DNA of 64,000 nt from Chelydra serpentina. Its lineage: Eukaryota > Chordata > Testudines > Chelydridae. Within the stretch, counting starts at the first letter, position 1; the number at the start of each line of letters is the position of its first letter. Positions 34,967 through 47,199 of this stretch are shown piece after piece. The notes beneath the pieces were generated by a model, which saw only the letters and a list, made by a program, of their open reading frames with translations, made no database searches and was not told the origin of the DNA. Where the stretch lies: positions 5,498,001 to 5,562,000 of the forward strand of contig JBAIAC010000001.1 in NCBI GenBank assembly GCA_037349315.1, in the 5' to 3' direction. A program made the position numbers and the translations under genes.

Positions 34967-35276
34967 GGAAGAGCAGCACCACAGCCACTCTATGGGTGCT
35001 ACTACACCCTTCTAGTGAATGAGCTCTCTTCACCTTTACATGCCCTCCACTGTGAGGTGGAAGACTGGATCTTCCAATCTGGACCTATTCTTGTCACTCT
35101 CCAGTTGTACCATCACCTACAAGGACAATTTGAGGATTAGGACTGGGTGCTCTGTATGGGGTTCACACCTCTCACACAGACCCTTGCATTCTCTCCATAC
35201 AGTTGAACTGCCCCCGTTCTATTGCTGCAGAAGTGGATTTAGGATTTGCTCCTTTCTCATGAACACATCCATGAGG
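34967..35276. other. Unassigned sequence
   Basis: Nothing is recognised. Confidence 0.4.
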
Positions 35277-35284
35277 GTTGCAGG

Positions 35285-35681
35285 CAGGGCCGGCGCGCCC
35301 ACTAGGTGACACTAGGCAGTTGCCTAGGGTGCCAGGATTTGGGGGGCGGCTGGCCACGGCTACCTCCCAGCTCTGCGGCTGAGCCGGGAGCCAGGTGGGG
35401 TGGGCACAGCTGGTCGCAGCTGCCTCCCGCTTCCGAGCTCCGCAGTTGAGTCGGGAGCTGGGGGGGTGGCTCGCCACGGCTGCCTCCCACTTCCCAGCTC
35501 CGTGGCTGAGCCGGGAGCTGGGGAGGCGCCGCGGGTGGGGAGAGACTGCCGCTGGCAGGGGGCTGAGCTGCCGGCCCGCAGGGTGGGTGGGGAGCCGCCG
35601 CGGGGGGGACTGGCTGCCGGGGGGCGGTATTGTTAGCTGGGGTGGGGGCCTAGGGCGCAAAACTTCCTTGCACCAGCCCTG
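35285..35681 (+). mobile_element. hAT-type MITE, 8-bp TSD GTTGCAGG
   Basis: It starts CAGGGCCGGCGC and ends GCACCAGCCCTG. GTTGCAGG is duplicated exactly at 35277-35284 and 35682-35689. An internal CTAGGCAGTTGCCTAGGG palindrome lies at its start. The rest is GC-rich with imperfect repeats of AGCTCCG...GAGCCGGGAGC. ORFs of up to 193 codons on either strand are compositional. Confidence 0.92.
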
Positions 35682-35689
35682 GTTGCAGG

Positions 35690-36748
35690 AGATTTCATTT
35701 TGCATACTGCTTCCTTGAATAGTCTGATCTAAAGCCACTGAAATGTAATTCACACAAAAAATAAGTTCTGTCTTAATTTTCTACTGATATTTTATATAGA
35801 AATTTTGTGATTTAGAAAATTATGTATGTCTGTTTGTGTATCATATCACTAGAGAGCTACTTATGTTGTCTTTTGTACTGAATAATTTAATGAATACAAA
35901 AATTAGTTTAGACTTGGCTTCCTATTTACTTATTGTATTAAAATTCTGTGATCTGAACAGTAATGTGTTTGTATACACTTGCCCTCTTGTTAATGGAGTG
36001 CAGTTTTAATCCTGGTGTTGTTCTGTTTCATATTGAGTTAACAGGCCTAGTTTTATCTACAACATAATTGATAAATGATGCAGCTCTGGCATAGTTTAGA
36101 TTGTATTAAAATTCTTATTCGCCAACATGAAATTCTTTTCTATTACCAGCCTTTTTATTTAATAAATACTTGTTAACCAAGGTCTTATATTTCTTCACTA
36201 TTGCATTAGCAATTTATGGAATTGGTTTTCCAGTTTTCTGAATACTTGTTCTATTGATCTAAGTTTCTGCAGTTATAACCAAAAAAGTATATCAAACAAT
36301 AGACTTGAGTGCTATTTCTGTTTGTGTGTTTCAGCTCAATCCTGTGTGTGCTGAGCTCAGAAGACAGGGGGAGACAAATGTTACTTTAATTGACCTTTAT
36401 ACCTCCCCCAATTATAGGACTGGCCCTCAGAGGAATAAAAAGGCTCCTGGCATAGCTTAGTCAGCATTCTAAACAGTCCTGTTAAGGAAAACACTTCATC
36501 ATGTGCTTAACTTTTAGCAAATCCCTAACTTCTACTGATTTCAAGTGGACTTTAGCACATGTGTATGTGGTGTCCTGAAAAGGAATGCTTTCTTTAATTT
36601 GGTTAGCATTCCTCAGAGTTGTGCTAGCTACAGTTATTGTCTGAGGATTGCCCTGCTGCTTAAGGATTGGGTGCATGCTCCAGTCCAATTCTAATATGCC
36701 CCTTTTGTGTTTACCAGCGGCTGTAGCATCTCTCTGTATTCTGCAAAT
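35690..36748. other. Unassigned AT-rich sequence
   Basis: No gene or named repeat is recognised. Confidence 0.45.
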
Positions 36749-36752
36749 ATAC

Positions 36753-37514
36753 TGTGGCAGAGCTCCGACCCTGTCCCTGTGGGTCCCGCGCTTCTAGGTG
36801 GTTTATGCTAGCCTCAGAGGCTCACTGCAACCCACCACATAGCCCTTCTCTCTCTAGGGCCAGGGTTACAGTCTACTGAGCCCTTTTCATCATAAGCCAG
36901 CACAATGTTGGCGAGAGAACTCCCAGTGTCTCTGTTGTCCCTATGGGCTTATCTCAGAACAGATTAGCCTCCTGTTCTGATAGGGGCCTGTCTCCCCTCC
37001 CAGGAGGTATTTCTGTAGTGACAGGTTGAGAGGGGGGGGAAGAGAACCTGGGCCCATCCTCTACTTCAGGTTCCAGCCCAGGGACCCTAGTAGTAGCAGC
37101 TGTTGGCAGCCAACCTTTCACTGCCAGAGTTGCTATGTTTCCCTGGGCCACTTCCCCACAGCTCTCCTGCTTCTCTCTTCTTCACCCTTACCTTAGAGCT
37201 CCCTTACTGAAGGCTTGAGAATGTCCTCATTTACTCAGAGCAGCAGCAACACATCCTCTTCCCTGGCTCTCCTTAGCCTGACTGGGGTGAGCCCTTTTAT
37301 AGTATGAGAAAGGCTTTAATTAATTAGAGTCAGGTGTTCACATCACCTTAATGGCCTCACCTGACTCTTTGCAGATTAATTGGAGTCAGGTGACCTCATT
37401 AGCCTGGAGCAGCCCCTATCTTGGTCAGTCAGGGAACATAAAAATGGTAATCCAGTGGCCAGTATATCTGCATGCGACAACTTTGTTGTACCCAACTGGC
37501 CTGAGTCTGTCACA
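36753..37514 (+). mobile_element. Solo LTR, ERV/LTR-retrotransposon, TSD ATAC
   Basis: It starts TGTGGCAGAGC and ends GTCTGTCACA, with ATAC on both sides (36749-36752 and 37515-37518). It shares the start, the end and the GGTTCCAGCCCAGGGACCC block with the LTR at 4159, and is about 130 bp longer. Repeated GAGTCAGGTG words lie at 37325-37395. It contains no coding domain. Confidence 0.87.
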
Positions 37515-37822
37515 ATACCTACCAGGAAAATGTTTTGGCTAAAGAGAAATTGTAATTATAGACTGAATGTTTCTTATTTTCTTGCTGACCTATTTGTCAT
37601 TGGTATTTTTCACCAAGTAATCCTTATATTAAGGAGAGATTAACTACCAGAACTTCAAAGTACTTCAAATCAGGATTACAGTGCAATGACACAACTATGT
37701 GCAGATGCTTACAGAGTGTCCTGTAATATGCATAGTTCATAGAATCATAGAATCTCAGGGTTGGAAGGGACCTCAGGAGGTCATCTAGTCCAACCCCCTG
37801 CTCAAAGCATGACCAACCCCAA

Positions 37823-40672
37823 CTAGATGATCCCAGCCAGGGCTTTGTCAAGCCTGACCTTAAAAACCTCTAAGGAAGGAGATTCCACCACCTCCCTAGA
37901 TAACCCATTCCAGTGCTTCACCACCCGACTAGTGAAAAAGCTTTTCCTAATATCCAACCTAAACCTCCCCCTCTGCAACTTGAGACCATTACTCCTTGTT
38001 CTGTCATCTTCTACCACTGAGAACAGTCTAGATCCAGCCTCTTTGGAACCCCCTTTTAGGTAGTTGAAAGCAGCTATCAAATCCCCCCTCACTCTTCTCT
38101 TCTGCAGGCTAAACAATCCCAGTTCCCTCAGCCTCTCCTCATAAGTCATGTGCTCCAGCCCCCTAATCATTTTTGTTGCCCTCCATTGGACTCTTTCCAA
38201 TGTATCCACATCCTTCTTGTAGTGTGGGGCCCAAAACTGGACACAGTACTCCAAATGAGGCCTCACCAGTGCCGAATAGAGGGGAATAATCACGTCCCTC
38301 GATCTGCTGGAAATGCCCCTACTTATACAGCCCAAAATGCCGTTAGCCTGCTTGGCAACAAGGGCACACTGTTGACTCATATTCAGCTTTTCGTCCACTG
38401 TAACCCCTAGGTCCTTTTCTGCAGAACTGCTGCCCAGCCATTCAGTCCCTAGTCTGTAGCAGTGCATGGGATTCTTCCGTCCTAAGTGCAGGACTCTGCA
38501 CTTGTCCTTGTTGAACCTCATCAGATTTCTTTTGGCTCAATCCTCTAATTTGTCTAGGTCCCTCTGTATCCTGTCCCTACCCTCCAGCGTATCAACCACT
38601 CCTCCCAGTTTAGTGTCATCTGCAAACTTGCTAAGGGTGCAGTCCACACCATCCTCCAGATCGTTGATGAAGATATTGATCAAAACCGGCCCCAGCACCG
38701 ACCCTTGGGGCACTCCACTTGATACCGGCTGCCAACTAGACATGGAGCCATTGATCACTACCCGTTGAGCTTGACCATCCAGCCAGTTTTCTATCCACCT
38801 TACCGTCCATTCATCCAGCCCATACTTCTTTAACTTGCTGGCAAGAACACTGTGGGAGACTGTATCAAAAGCTTTGCTAAAGTCAAGAAATAGCACATCC
38901 ACTGCTTTCCCCTCATCCACAGAGCCAGTTATCTCATCATAGAAGGCAATTAGGTTAGTCAGGCATGACTTGCCCTTGGTGAATCCATGCTGACTGTTCC
39001 TGATCACTTTCCCCTCCTTTAAGTGGTTCAGAATTGATTCCTTGAGGACCTGTTCCATGATTTTTCCAGGGACTGAGGTGAGACTGACTGGCCTGTAGTT
39101 CCCCGGATCTCCCTTCTTCCCTTTTTTAAAGATGGGCACTAGATTAGCTTTTTTCCAGTCATCCGGGACCTCCCCCGATTGCCATGATTTGTCAAAGATA
39201 CTGGCCAATGGCTCTGCAATCACATCGGCCAACTCCTTTAGCACCCTCGGATGCAGTGCATCCGGCCCCATGGACTTGTGTTCATCCAGCTTTTCTAAAT
39301 AGTCCCGAACTACTTCTTTCTCCACAGAGGGCTGGTCACCTCCTCCCCATACCGTGCTGCGGAGTGCAGCCGCCTGGGAGCTGACCTTGTCTGTGAAGAC
39401 AGAGGCAAAAAAAGCACTGAGTACACTAGCTTTCTCCACATCCTCTGTCACTACGTTCCCTCCCTCATTCAGCAAGGGGCCCACACTTTCCTTGACTTTC
39501 TTCTTGTTGCTCACATACCTGAAGAAACCCTTCTTGTTACTCCTAACATCTCTGGCTAGCTGCAACTCCAAGTGTGATTTGGCCTTCCTAATTTCACTCC
39601 TGCATGCCTGAACAATATTTTTATACTCCTCCCTGGTCATTTGTCCAATCTTCCACTTCTTGTAAGATGCTTTTTTGTGTTTAAGACGAGCAAGGATTTC
39701 ATTGTTAAGCCAAGCTGGTTGCCTGCCATATTTACTTTTCTTTCTACACATCGGGATGGTTTGTTCCTGCAACCTCAATAAGGATTCTTTAAAATACAGC
39801 CAGCTTTCCTCAACTCCTTTCCCCCTCATGTTATTCTCCCAGGGGACCTTGCCCATCAGTTCCCTGAGGGAGTCAAAGTCTGCTTTTCTGAAGTCCAGGC
39901 TCTGTATTCTACTGCTCTCCTTTCTTCCTTGTGTCAGGATCCTGAACTCGACCATCTCATGGTCACTGCCTCCCAGGTTCCCATCCACTATTGCTTCCTC
40001 TACTATTTCCTCCCTGTTTGTGAGCAGCAGGTCAAGAAGAGCTTTTCCCCTAGTTGGTTCCTCCAGCACTTGTACCAGGAAATTGTCCCCTACACTTTCC
40101 AAAAACTTCCTGGATTGTCTGTGGACCGCTGTATTGCTCTCCCAGCAGATATCGGGGTGATTAAAGTCACCCATGAGAACCAGGGCCTGTGATCTAGTAA
40201 CTTCTGTTAGTTCCTGGAAGAAAGCCTCGTCCACCTCATCCCCCTGGTCCGGTGGTCTGTAGCAGACTCCCACCACGACATTAACCTTGTTGCTCACACT
40301 TCTAAATTTAATCCAGAGACTCTCAGGTTTTTCTGCAGTTTCATACTAGAGCTCTGAGCAGTCATACTGCTCTCTTACATACAACGCAACTCCCCCAACT
40401 TTTCTGCCCTGCCTATTCTTCCTGAACAGTTTATATCCATCCATGACAGTACTCCAATCGTGTGAGTTATCCCACCAAGTCTCTGTTATTCCAATTACAT
40501 CATAATTCCTTGAGTGTGCCAGGACTTCCAATTCTCCCTGCTTGTTCCCCAGGCTTCTTGCATTTGTGTATAGGCATTTAAGATAACTCACCAATTGTCC
40601 TGCTGTCCCAGTATGGGGCAGGAGCCCTCCCCTCTTGCACTCACCTACTTGTGCTTCCTCCCGGTATCCCAC
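37823..40672 (-). pseudogene. CR1 ORF2: endonuclease and reverse transcriptase
   Basis: A single frame of about 950 codons is interrupted by only two stops, at 40346-40348 and 38537-38539. The second is TGG-to-TGA, since the 16-kb copy has Trp there. The N-terminus is an APE-like endonuclease: YTNARSLGNKQGELEVL, ITETWWD, VYRPP-like [20 protein letters not shown] and the [10 protein letters not shown] block. RT follows: [59 protein letters not shown] and the catalytic FADDTKLGG. The C-terminus ([18 protein letters not shown]) is typical of CR1. ORF2 performs target-primed reverse transcription of CR1, and probably of the Cry SINEs with the same tail. The start codon is taken as 40672, just after the ORF1 stop. 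Confidence 0.94.
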
Positions 40673-40716
40673 TTCCCCACTTACCTCGGGGCTTTGGTCT
40701 CCTTCCCCCGGTGAAC

Positions 40717-41733
40717 CTAGTTTAAAGCCCTCCTCACTAGGTTAGCCAGCCTGCTTCCAAAGATGCTCTTCCCTCTCTTCGTCAGGTAGAGCCCATCTCT
40801 CCTTAGCACTCCTTCTTCTTGGAACACCATCCCATGGTCAAAGAATCCGAACCCTTCTCTCCGACACCATCTGCGTAGCCATTCGTTGACTTCCACGATT
40901 CAACGGTCTCTACCCCGGCCTTTTCCTGCCACCGGGAGAATGGATGAGAACACCACTTGCGCCTCAAACCCCTTTATCCTTCTTCCCAGAGCCATGTAGT
41001 CTGCAGTAATACGCTCAAGGTCATTCTTGGCAGTATCATTGGTGCCCACGTGGAGAAGCAGGAAGGGGTAGCGATCTGAGGGCCTGATGAGTCTCGGCAG
41101 TCTCTCCGTCACATCATGAATCCTAGCCCCTGGCAAGCAGCACACCTCTCGGTTTTCCCGGTCAGGGCGGCAGATAGATGACTCAGTCCCCCTGAGGAGA
41201 GAGTCCCCGACCACCACCACCCTCCTCCTCCTCTTGGGAGTGGTGGTCGTGGAACCCCCATCCCTAGGACTGTGCATCTCATGCCTTCCAGTCAGTGGAG
41301 TCTCCTTCTGCTCTGTTCCCTCAGATGTATCATTCACTCCACTCTCTGCACTAGTACCTGTGGAGAGAACATGAAAACGGTTGCTCATCTGAATATGCGT
41401 TTCTGGTACATGGACTTGTCTCACACTCTTTCCTCTTCTGGAGGTCACATGCCACCAATTATCCTCACTGGCCTTCTGTCCCCGCTGCGTAGCCTGCTCT
41501 GAATCCTAAGAACACTGTGCCTGCTGAAGCCTATCCTGATGTCTATCCAGGAACTCCTCATTTTCTTTTATGGAACGCAGGGTTGATACTCGTTTCTCCA
41601 GACCTTGAATCTTCTCCTCCAATATGGAGATCAGCTTGCACTTTGTACAGACAAAGTCGCTTCTATCCTGTGGAAAAAAGACAAACATGGCACATCCTGT
41701 GCAGGTCACGACAGCGGATCGCTCGGCATCCAT
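40717..41733 (-). pseudogene. CR1 ORF1: zinc finger, coiled coil, SGNH esterase
   Basis: One frame runs 338 codons from ATG at 41733 to TAG at 40717-40719, with two internal stops at 41506-41508 and 40900-40902 (the latter a likely CGA-to-TGA change). N-terminus: a CX2C...CX2C finger (CTGCAMF, CTKCK). Next comes a heptad-like coiled coil (LEEKIQGLEKRVSTL), then a Ser/Thr-rich linker. The C-terminal third is an SGNH/GDSL esterase: VVVVGDSLLRG (nucleophile Ser), PGARIHD and LLHVGTND. The final block reads DGLYLTKRGKSIF, with Tyr where a catalytic DxxH His would be expected. Such PHD/esterase ORF1 proteins are known in CR1 and are thought to bind RNA and act in the RNP. The stops make this copy non-functional. 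Confidence 0.9.
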
Positions 41734-42330
41734 AGTCCCTTCCTTCGAAGAGTTTCCTCACTTATGGCAGAAGCTACTCAGGGAACCTGCAAGGGGGATG
41801 CCGCAGTAGGCTCTCTCCAGGCGAACTCCCAGGCTAACTCCACCTGTTTGCTTCTCTGCTATGCGCTGCTCAGCTGGTTCACAGCTGACTGACTGTCTTT
41901 TTAGAAGAGCCTGGAACAAAGCACTCCCAATTCACACTATTCAAACAGGCAATCAAACAAACAATCAAGCACACGGTCAAACTGTCCCCACAACAGATAC
42001 TCACTCCCCCGTCTGAAGCCCCCTGGTTGCTCTGCCTTTAGTTTGGGTTAAAGGAGTTAGGAATGGCAAGGATAGCTTGCCCCCTTCGCACTCCCCTTCC
42101 AAACTCCCTCTCAAACTCCCCTGTTTGCAGCTCCTGGTCGCTTGCTCACTGCTTTATAAAGCCCTGACCTGCCTGATTGATTAGCCCCACCCCCTGGTGT
42201 AGAAGCTCACAGCTTCCAACTGCCAGCCACAGCACACTGTCCTGCAAACAAACAAATGAATGAACACACAGACAGACACAAGTACCCCCAAACACACACT
42301 ACAGACAGCCACTTACCCCAAGGGTAAGCT
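41734..42330 (-). promoter_or_regulatory. CR1 5' UTR / internal promoter region
   Basis: This GC-richer stretch upstream of ORF1 contains no open frame of interest on its own strand. In full-length CR1 this region carries the internal promoter. The 5' edge near 42330 is set where the composition returns to AT-rich and is approximate. Confidence 0.55.
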
Positions 42331-42559
42331 AGTTGTAGCTAGTCTTTTAAAGATATGAGTAATTTTATATTCCATTTGTCCAGTGATTGGTTCATTTCTT
42401 GAACTGGTTCATTTATGGCCTCCTTTCAATGGTCATGTTTTTCAAAAGTTTTTAAAAACAAAGTAAATCCTTCTAATTTTAAACAGCGGAACCCTTTCCC
42501 TCTTCCCTCCCCACACCAGAAACATCAACCCCCATGAAACTAAATAAGCACCGTAGCTT

Positions 42560-43425
42560 ATACAATCATAATTGAGAAAGTTTTCAGATGACAAAAATTG
42601 GGGGAGTGGTAAATAATGAAGAGGAAAAGTCATCTATATGGAGCAATCTGGATTATTTAGTAAAATGGGCTCAAGCAAACAATGTGTGTTTTAATATGGC
42701 TAAATCTAAATGTATACATCTAGGAACAAGGAATGTAGGTCATACTTACATGACGGGGACTCTATCCTGGGAAGCAGTGACTCTGAAAAAGATTTGGGGG
42801 TCATGGTGGATAATTAGCTGAACATGAGCTCCCAATGTAAAAGAGTGGCCATAAAAGCTAATGTAATCCTTGGATACATAAACAGGGGAATATTCAGTAG
42901 GAGTAGAGAGGCTATTTTAGCTCTGTATTTGGCATTGGCATGACCACTGCTGGAATGCTGTGTCTAGTTCTGGTGTCTACAATTCAAGAAGGATGGGGAT
43001 AAGAGAAGAGCCACGAGAATGATGAAAGCATTATAAAACATGCCTCTTAGTACTCAAAGAGCTCAACCTATTTATTATAACAAAGAGAAAGTTAAGGAGT
43101 GACTATACATTACAGCTTATAAGTACCTGCAGAGGGACCAACTATTTAATAATGGGCTCTTCAATCTAGCAGAGAAAGGTATAACATAATCCAATAGCTG
43201 GAAATTGAAGATAGACAGCTTCAGACTAGAAATAAGGCATAATTTTTTAGCAGTGGGAGTAATTAACCATTGGAGCAAGTTACCAATGATTGTGCTGAAT
43301 TCTCCATCATTGACCATTTTAAAATCAAGACTTGACCATTTGCTATAAGATATGCTCTATGAATTATTTTGGAGACGTTCTATGGTCTGTGCTACTCAGG
43401 AGGTAAGACTAGATTATCACAGTGT
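42560..43425 (+). pseudogene. CR1/L3-like LINE fragment, RT C-terminus and 3' end
   Basis: It starts in the RT catalytic region (FSDDKNWGSG-like, a damaged FADDTKIG) and continues with VKWAQANNVCFNMAKSKCIHLGTRN. The C-terminal block and the 3' words GGAGGTAAGACTAGATTATC near 43400-43425 follow. The order matches 22700-23765 closely, so the two are one family. Several stops and shifts make it inactive. It serves as the empty-site reference for the SINE at 22762. Confidence 0.83.
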
Positions 43426-46400
43426 TGGAATCTAATTTATCATCTTCATCGGTAACTTTGCTAAGGCAGGATATTACAAAGAACACAACAGCTTTTCTTT
43501 AAAAGTTTTGCCTTATTGGCTAGATGCAATTGTCTCTAATACCCAAGGAAGACAATACAAGACACCAGGAATGTATTTAATTGGTTACTTTATTAACACA
43601 TCTGGGAAATATCTGGCAATGACTTGTCCAGTGCAGCTCAGCCTTCCTTCAGTAATCTGTACCACCTGGGGAAGGGCTGCCCACAGCTCCCCAACCCCTA
43701 TATTTTCAACCTGGTTCCAGCACTGCTTCTAGGATCTCACCATCCTACACTCAAAGACTGAGGAAATGGCCCTGCACTATACCACACCATAGGACCCCCC
43801 AGTCATCATTCCCAATTACCCTAGAGAAAGCCTTCTCCAACCTTGGTGCTACTGCATGAGCTCCTGCACTGGACACCTGCGAAGCTGTAACAACTCAAAC
43901 ACCTCACAACCTAATCTCCCCTCCCCCACACTCCCAGGATACCTGGGTGGCTGACATGAAAGTGAAATAGCCCTGTCCCAGCCAGGCCAGTCTAGCTAAG
44001 GGAGTGGGGAGGGGGGGCGGAATCTTGTTCCACCTTCCAAAAGGCAACTACCGTGATGCCCCCTGCATGGCCCAGAAACCCAGTCCTACTCTAATCAGAG
44101 AGTGGTTGGAGCTATTTCTCCCAGATGCAGAGTGGCACCCTAAAAAGGGGGAAAACTTATAAACACTCCCCTTGGATATGTGGAAGCCAATGGCTGGGAG
44201 CCTTTCAGTCCATCCAGTCATTTAGGGAGCTCCTATTCCCCACCACATGCCTCCTTACAAGCCCAAGAGGAAGCTAAGTGCCCCCAAGGGAGAGGAAAAG
44301 GGAGAATGATGGGGGCAATCCTGAAAGGAATCCAGTGTCTTCTTTCCTCTGCTGTCCCAGACAAAAGCTCCACAACTCTGGAGGAATACTGGGACTTGGG
44401 GGCTCTCACAGCTCCCTCATCTTTGTTCTTCCTGATGTTTGTTCTCTGACAGCCCATCTCCCATGCTTTTTCCCTTTCCCTTCCATCCTTACAAATCAGT
44501 TCTGTTAATAATTATCAATGTGGTTACTGTAAGTTTTGCAAAGGGATGGCTCAGTGCAACAAAAATAACATTTTACTCACATGACTACGAACTAGGGAGC
44601 CTGCTACTTTATTCAACTGCATCACTACAAAACTGCATGGGGATGAACTCCACCTAAGAAAACAGGAAGTAGGGGATGGTGGTCATGGGCCCATCCACTA
44701 AGATTTTAAGTAACCCAGTTAATCCCATGATGACCATTTTACTACAGTAAGAAAAATCAATACAGTTCCATGATGCAAACCAATGCTGGGGTAGCAGTTC
44801 TCCCCACACTCCCTGGAATTATTGCCCGAAAGGTACTTTGGTTTCACTCTCCCTGTGCAGCAACCCTCTAATCATAGAACCATATGGTATCAAGTACCCT
44901 GACTGTTCTTAACCAGCTCTTCCCTGTCAGCTCCAGTACAGAACCTCTGCCTCATGGATGGAGTGAACAAACCTTCCCCCTGGCAACCAAACACTGTTAA
45001 TCTTGTGCTCATCAAGCAAAATGTGTGACTGTCTTTGTCTCCGATCCCCCTAGGTAGAGATAGAAACTTAAGAAATTCCATTAATTAAAACATATATAAA
45101 GAGAGTTTGTTCCAATTTCCCCCAGTCAGTAAGCCTTTCAGATTGCATTCCCCTGGTAAAAGAAGCGTGAGATTTACAATGAGGTAACATAACTTCAGAA
45201 CAGTTCCTAGAACTCTTATAATAAAAGAGAGTGGCCTTGTAATGTATATGACAAAAGGAGTAGAGGAAACTCCAAATAATCTTTATCACCTTATTTTTTA
45301 AAGTACTGTAGCCCAGAGAAAATCGTTATCTCAGGAACATTCAGCAGTCTATTTCCTCATTTAATTTCTTGAGCACCATAACTAATGTAACAATCCAGTA
45401 AAACTCTTGCACTTCATTCTGAGCTGTCTCATGTCTTGTATTAAAAGACACTTAATTTTCAATTTTTAAAAACTGGAAAAATGGATTGAGTGTCTCTTCT
45501 GTGTTACTATAGACAATACTGGGATGCCACAATGTTGCCCGCAAAAGCACAGCAAGAAAGAACATTCCTCCTCCGGAGTTGAACCCCCAGCCTGAGTCAT
45601 AGACACAGAGAGTCTGGAAGGCAGCTAAATGAGTGCAATTCTGCTATGCAAGGAAGGGAAGGGTGGAGAAAACATGTACGGAGAGCTCGTGCCTCTTTTG
45701 TGCAGCTCCACTGGGCTCAATGTGCTCTAAGCAATGGGTTTGGGGAGCAGGACAAAGGTCAGTTAGGGGCTGCAGGCTACTCCATATTGTCTTATCAATG
45801 TGCTTACATCCTGACCTGGAAAGACCATCTCTAGGGACGAGAGTAGCTTAGTTTCAATGTCCATTGAATCCTTTCTACTGCGACAGACTACCAACATAGG
45901 CACCAGTTAGTGTGTGTGGGGGAGGAGGTTGAGGGGGGTTTCTGATGTGGATTCCTGCCCACTAGGCACTGGATGGGGTCCACCATCATTTCACACAGGC
46001 TACCAAACTCTCGGCTTCCATTCTTTTCTTGTGATTGTGCATGGAAATTTGTAGATGTCTAGATACTGCAGAAGCATACTTGTGCATACGTGAGTGTGAA
46101 AGAGTGATTCTCTACCACTGAAAAGTGTAGCATCTCATATGATCCACAGTTATGGTAGTATTATAAGAGGTATCAATACACAGTCCATTAATAAAGGCAA
46201 ACACATGCCAGTGAAAGATCCTATGTTTTTGAAAGGCTCACAGGACTGGCAAGCTATGGGCAACTTTATACAAACTAGTTTAATATATTAAACTATAGGC
46301 AAACTATATATTGCCAATAGTCAATAGCATCTGATCAATTGGGAAACAAAAATATAACTAATTTATATCCATCTTTGCAGACATCTTTCTGAATAAAATA

Positions 46401-46549
46401 TTGTCCATATATGACACATTGGGAAAACGATGTGGATAGACACTATGGTTAGATGTTTAGCTGCATGTATGTGTGTTCTCTCTGTGTGCTGTCTCAGCTC
46501 TGGCACAGCAGACTTTGAGTGAATTGCCCAATGACCACAAGATCCATTA
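43426..46549. other. Unassigned sequence (3.1 kb)
   Basis: I find no gene, splice-bounded exon or repeat that I can name. ORFs are short. A stretch at 43860-44170 is C-rich. Confidence 0.45.
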
Positions 46550-47100
46550 AGATAGGAAGGCACCCATCCAGGTTTATTGTTGATGAAGCACGGTACTAGT
46601 ATCCCGCAGACTTTACTGGACCACTAATACATGTATGCTCGTAACAATGGACACAGCTCAGTTAGTGGTGGGAGCCTCCACTGCCCCCTCGGCTGGCCAA
46701 AGACACTCCCTTTCAGATACATCTTTATACACCAATATAAACAAGTTACGTATTGCCCCTGACGTATCAGGATGCCACCTGTTGCCTTGTACATGTTAGT
46801 TTGATTAAAATATTTTTATTCATCATGTTGTCATCCCGACCTTATCTTTAGGATGGGCCAGTGTGTTCCTGTTATCTTTGGGGAATGTGCCGGTATCGAG
46901 GTGGTTTGGTACCACCCTTCTGGAATGTGCTTACGTGAGTGCTCTGTGCCCAGGACCTCTTAGGAATATGTGTTTTTGCAATATTAGCCCTGTGCTTGCT
47001 AAATTTTGTGAGCAGGGCCTGCCTCTTGCTCACAACCTGCCTTTGCTTCGTATTAGCAAAGTTTTGACCACTACTTTAGTTTAGGCCTCAGGCCTCATAC
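46550..47100. repeat. Possible LTR-like dispersed repeat
   Basis: 'CACCTGTTGCCTTGTACATG', 'CATGTTGTCATCCCGACC', 'AGTGTGTTCCTGTTATCTTT' and 'GGAATGTGCCGGTATCGAGG' recall a turtle LTR-type repeat with degraded ends. There is no duplication or coding domain. The call is tentative. Confidence 0.4.
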
Positions 47101-47199
47101 CAGGCCTCTGATATAAGGGCTTATGTTTTATACATTACTCCATAGGAATGGGGTTCAATCTGGAAGAGGGCCAGCAAATTCACTCTGTAGCACAATAAA

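Larger units (their letters stand above)
37737..42330 (-). mobile_element. Near full-length CR1 non-LTR retrotransposon
   Basis: On the minus strand the order is 5' UTR (about 42330-41734), ORF1 (41733-40717), ORF2 (about 40672-37823), a short 3' UTR and the ATTCTATGA tail at 37737. The copy is about 4.6 kb, close to the length known for complete CR1. Most CR1 insertions are heavily 5'-truncated, so completeness is uncommon. Decay is limited to in-frame stops; the 16-kb copy is a close relative. The exact 5' edge is uncertain and I could not prove a target duplication. Confidence 0.93.

Noticed and set aside
35172..35753. 193-codon minus-strand frame
   Set aside because: It runs across a hAT MITE and its flanks; low-complexity Pro/Ser/Ala translation, no domain.
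39675..40160. 161-codon plus-strand frame inside the CR1
   Set aside because: Antisense shadow of the CR1 endonuclease coding region.
37730..42345. Target-site duplication of the full CR1 (TAGTT-like words on both sides)
   Set aside because: The words are short, not at matching positions relative to the ends, and the 5' edge is uncertain.
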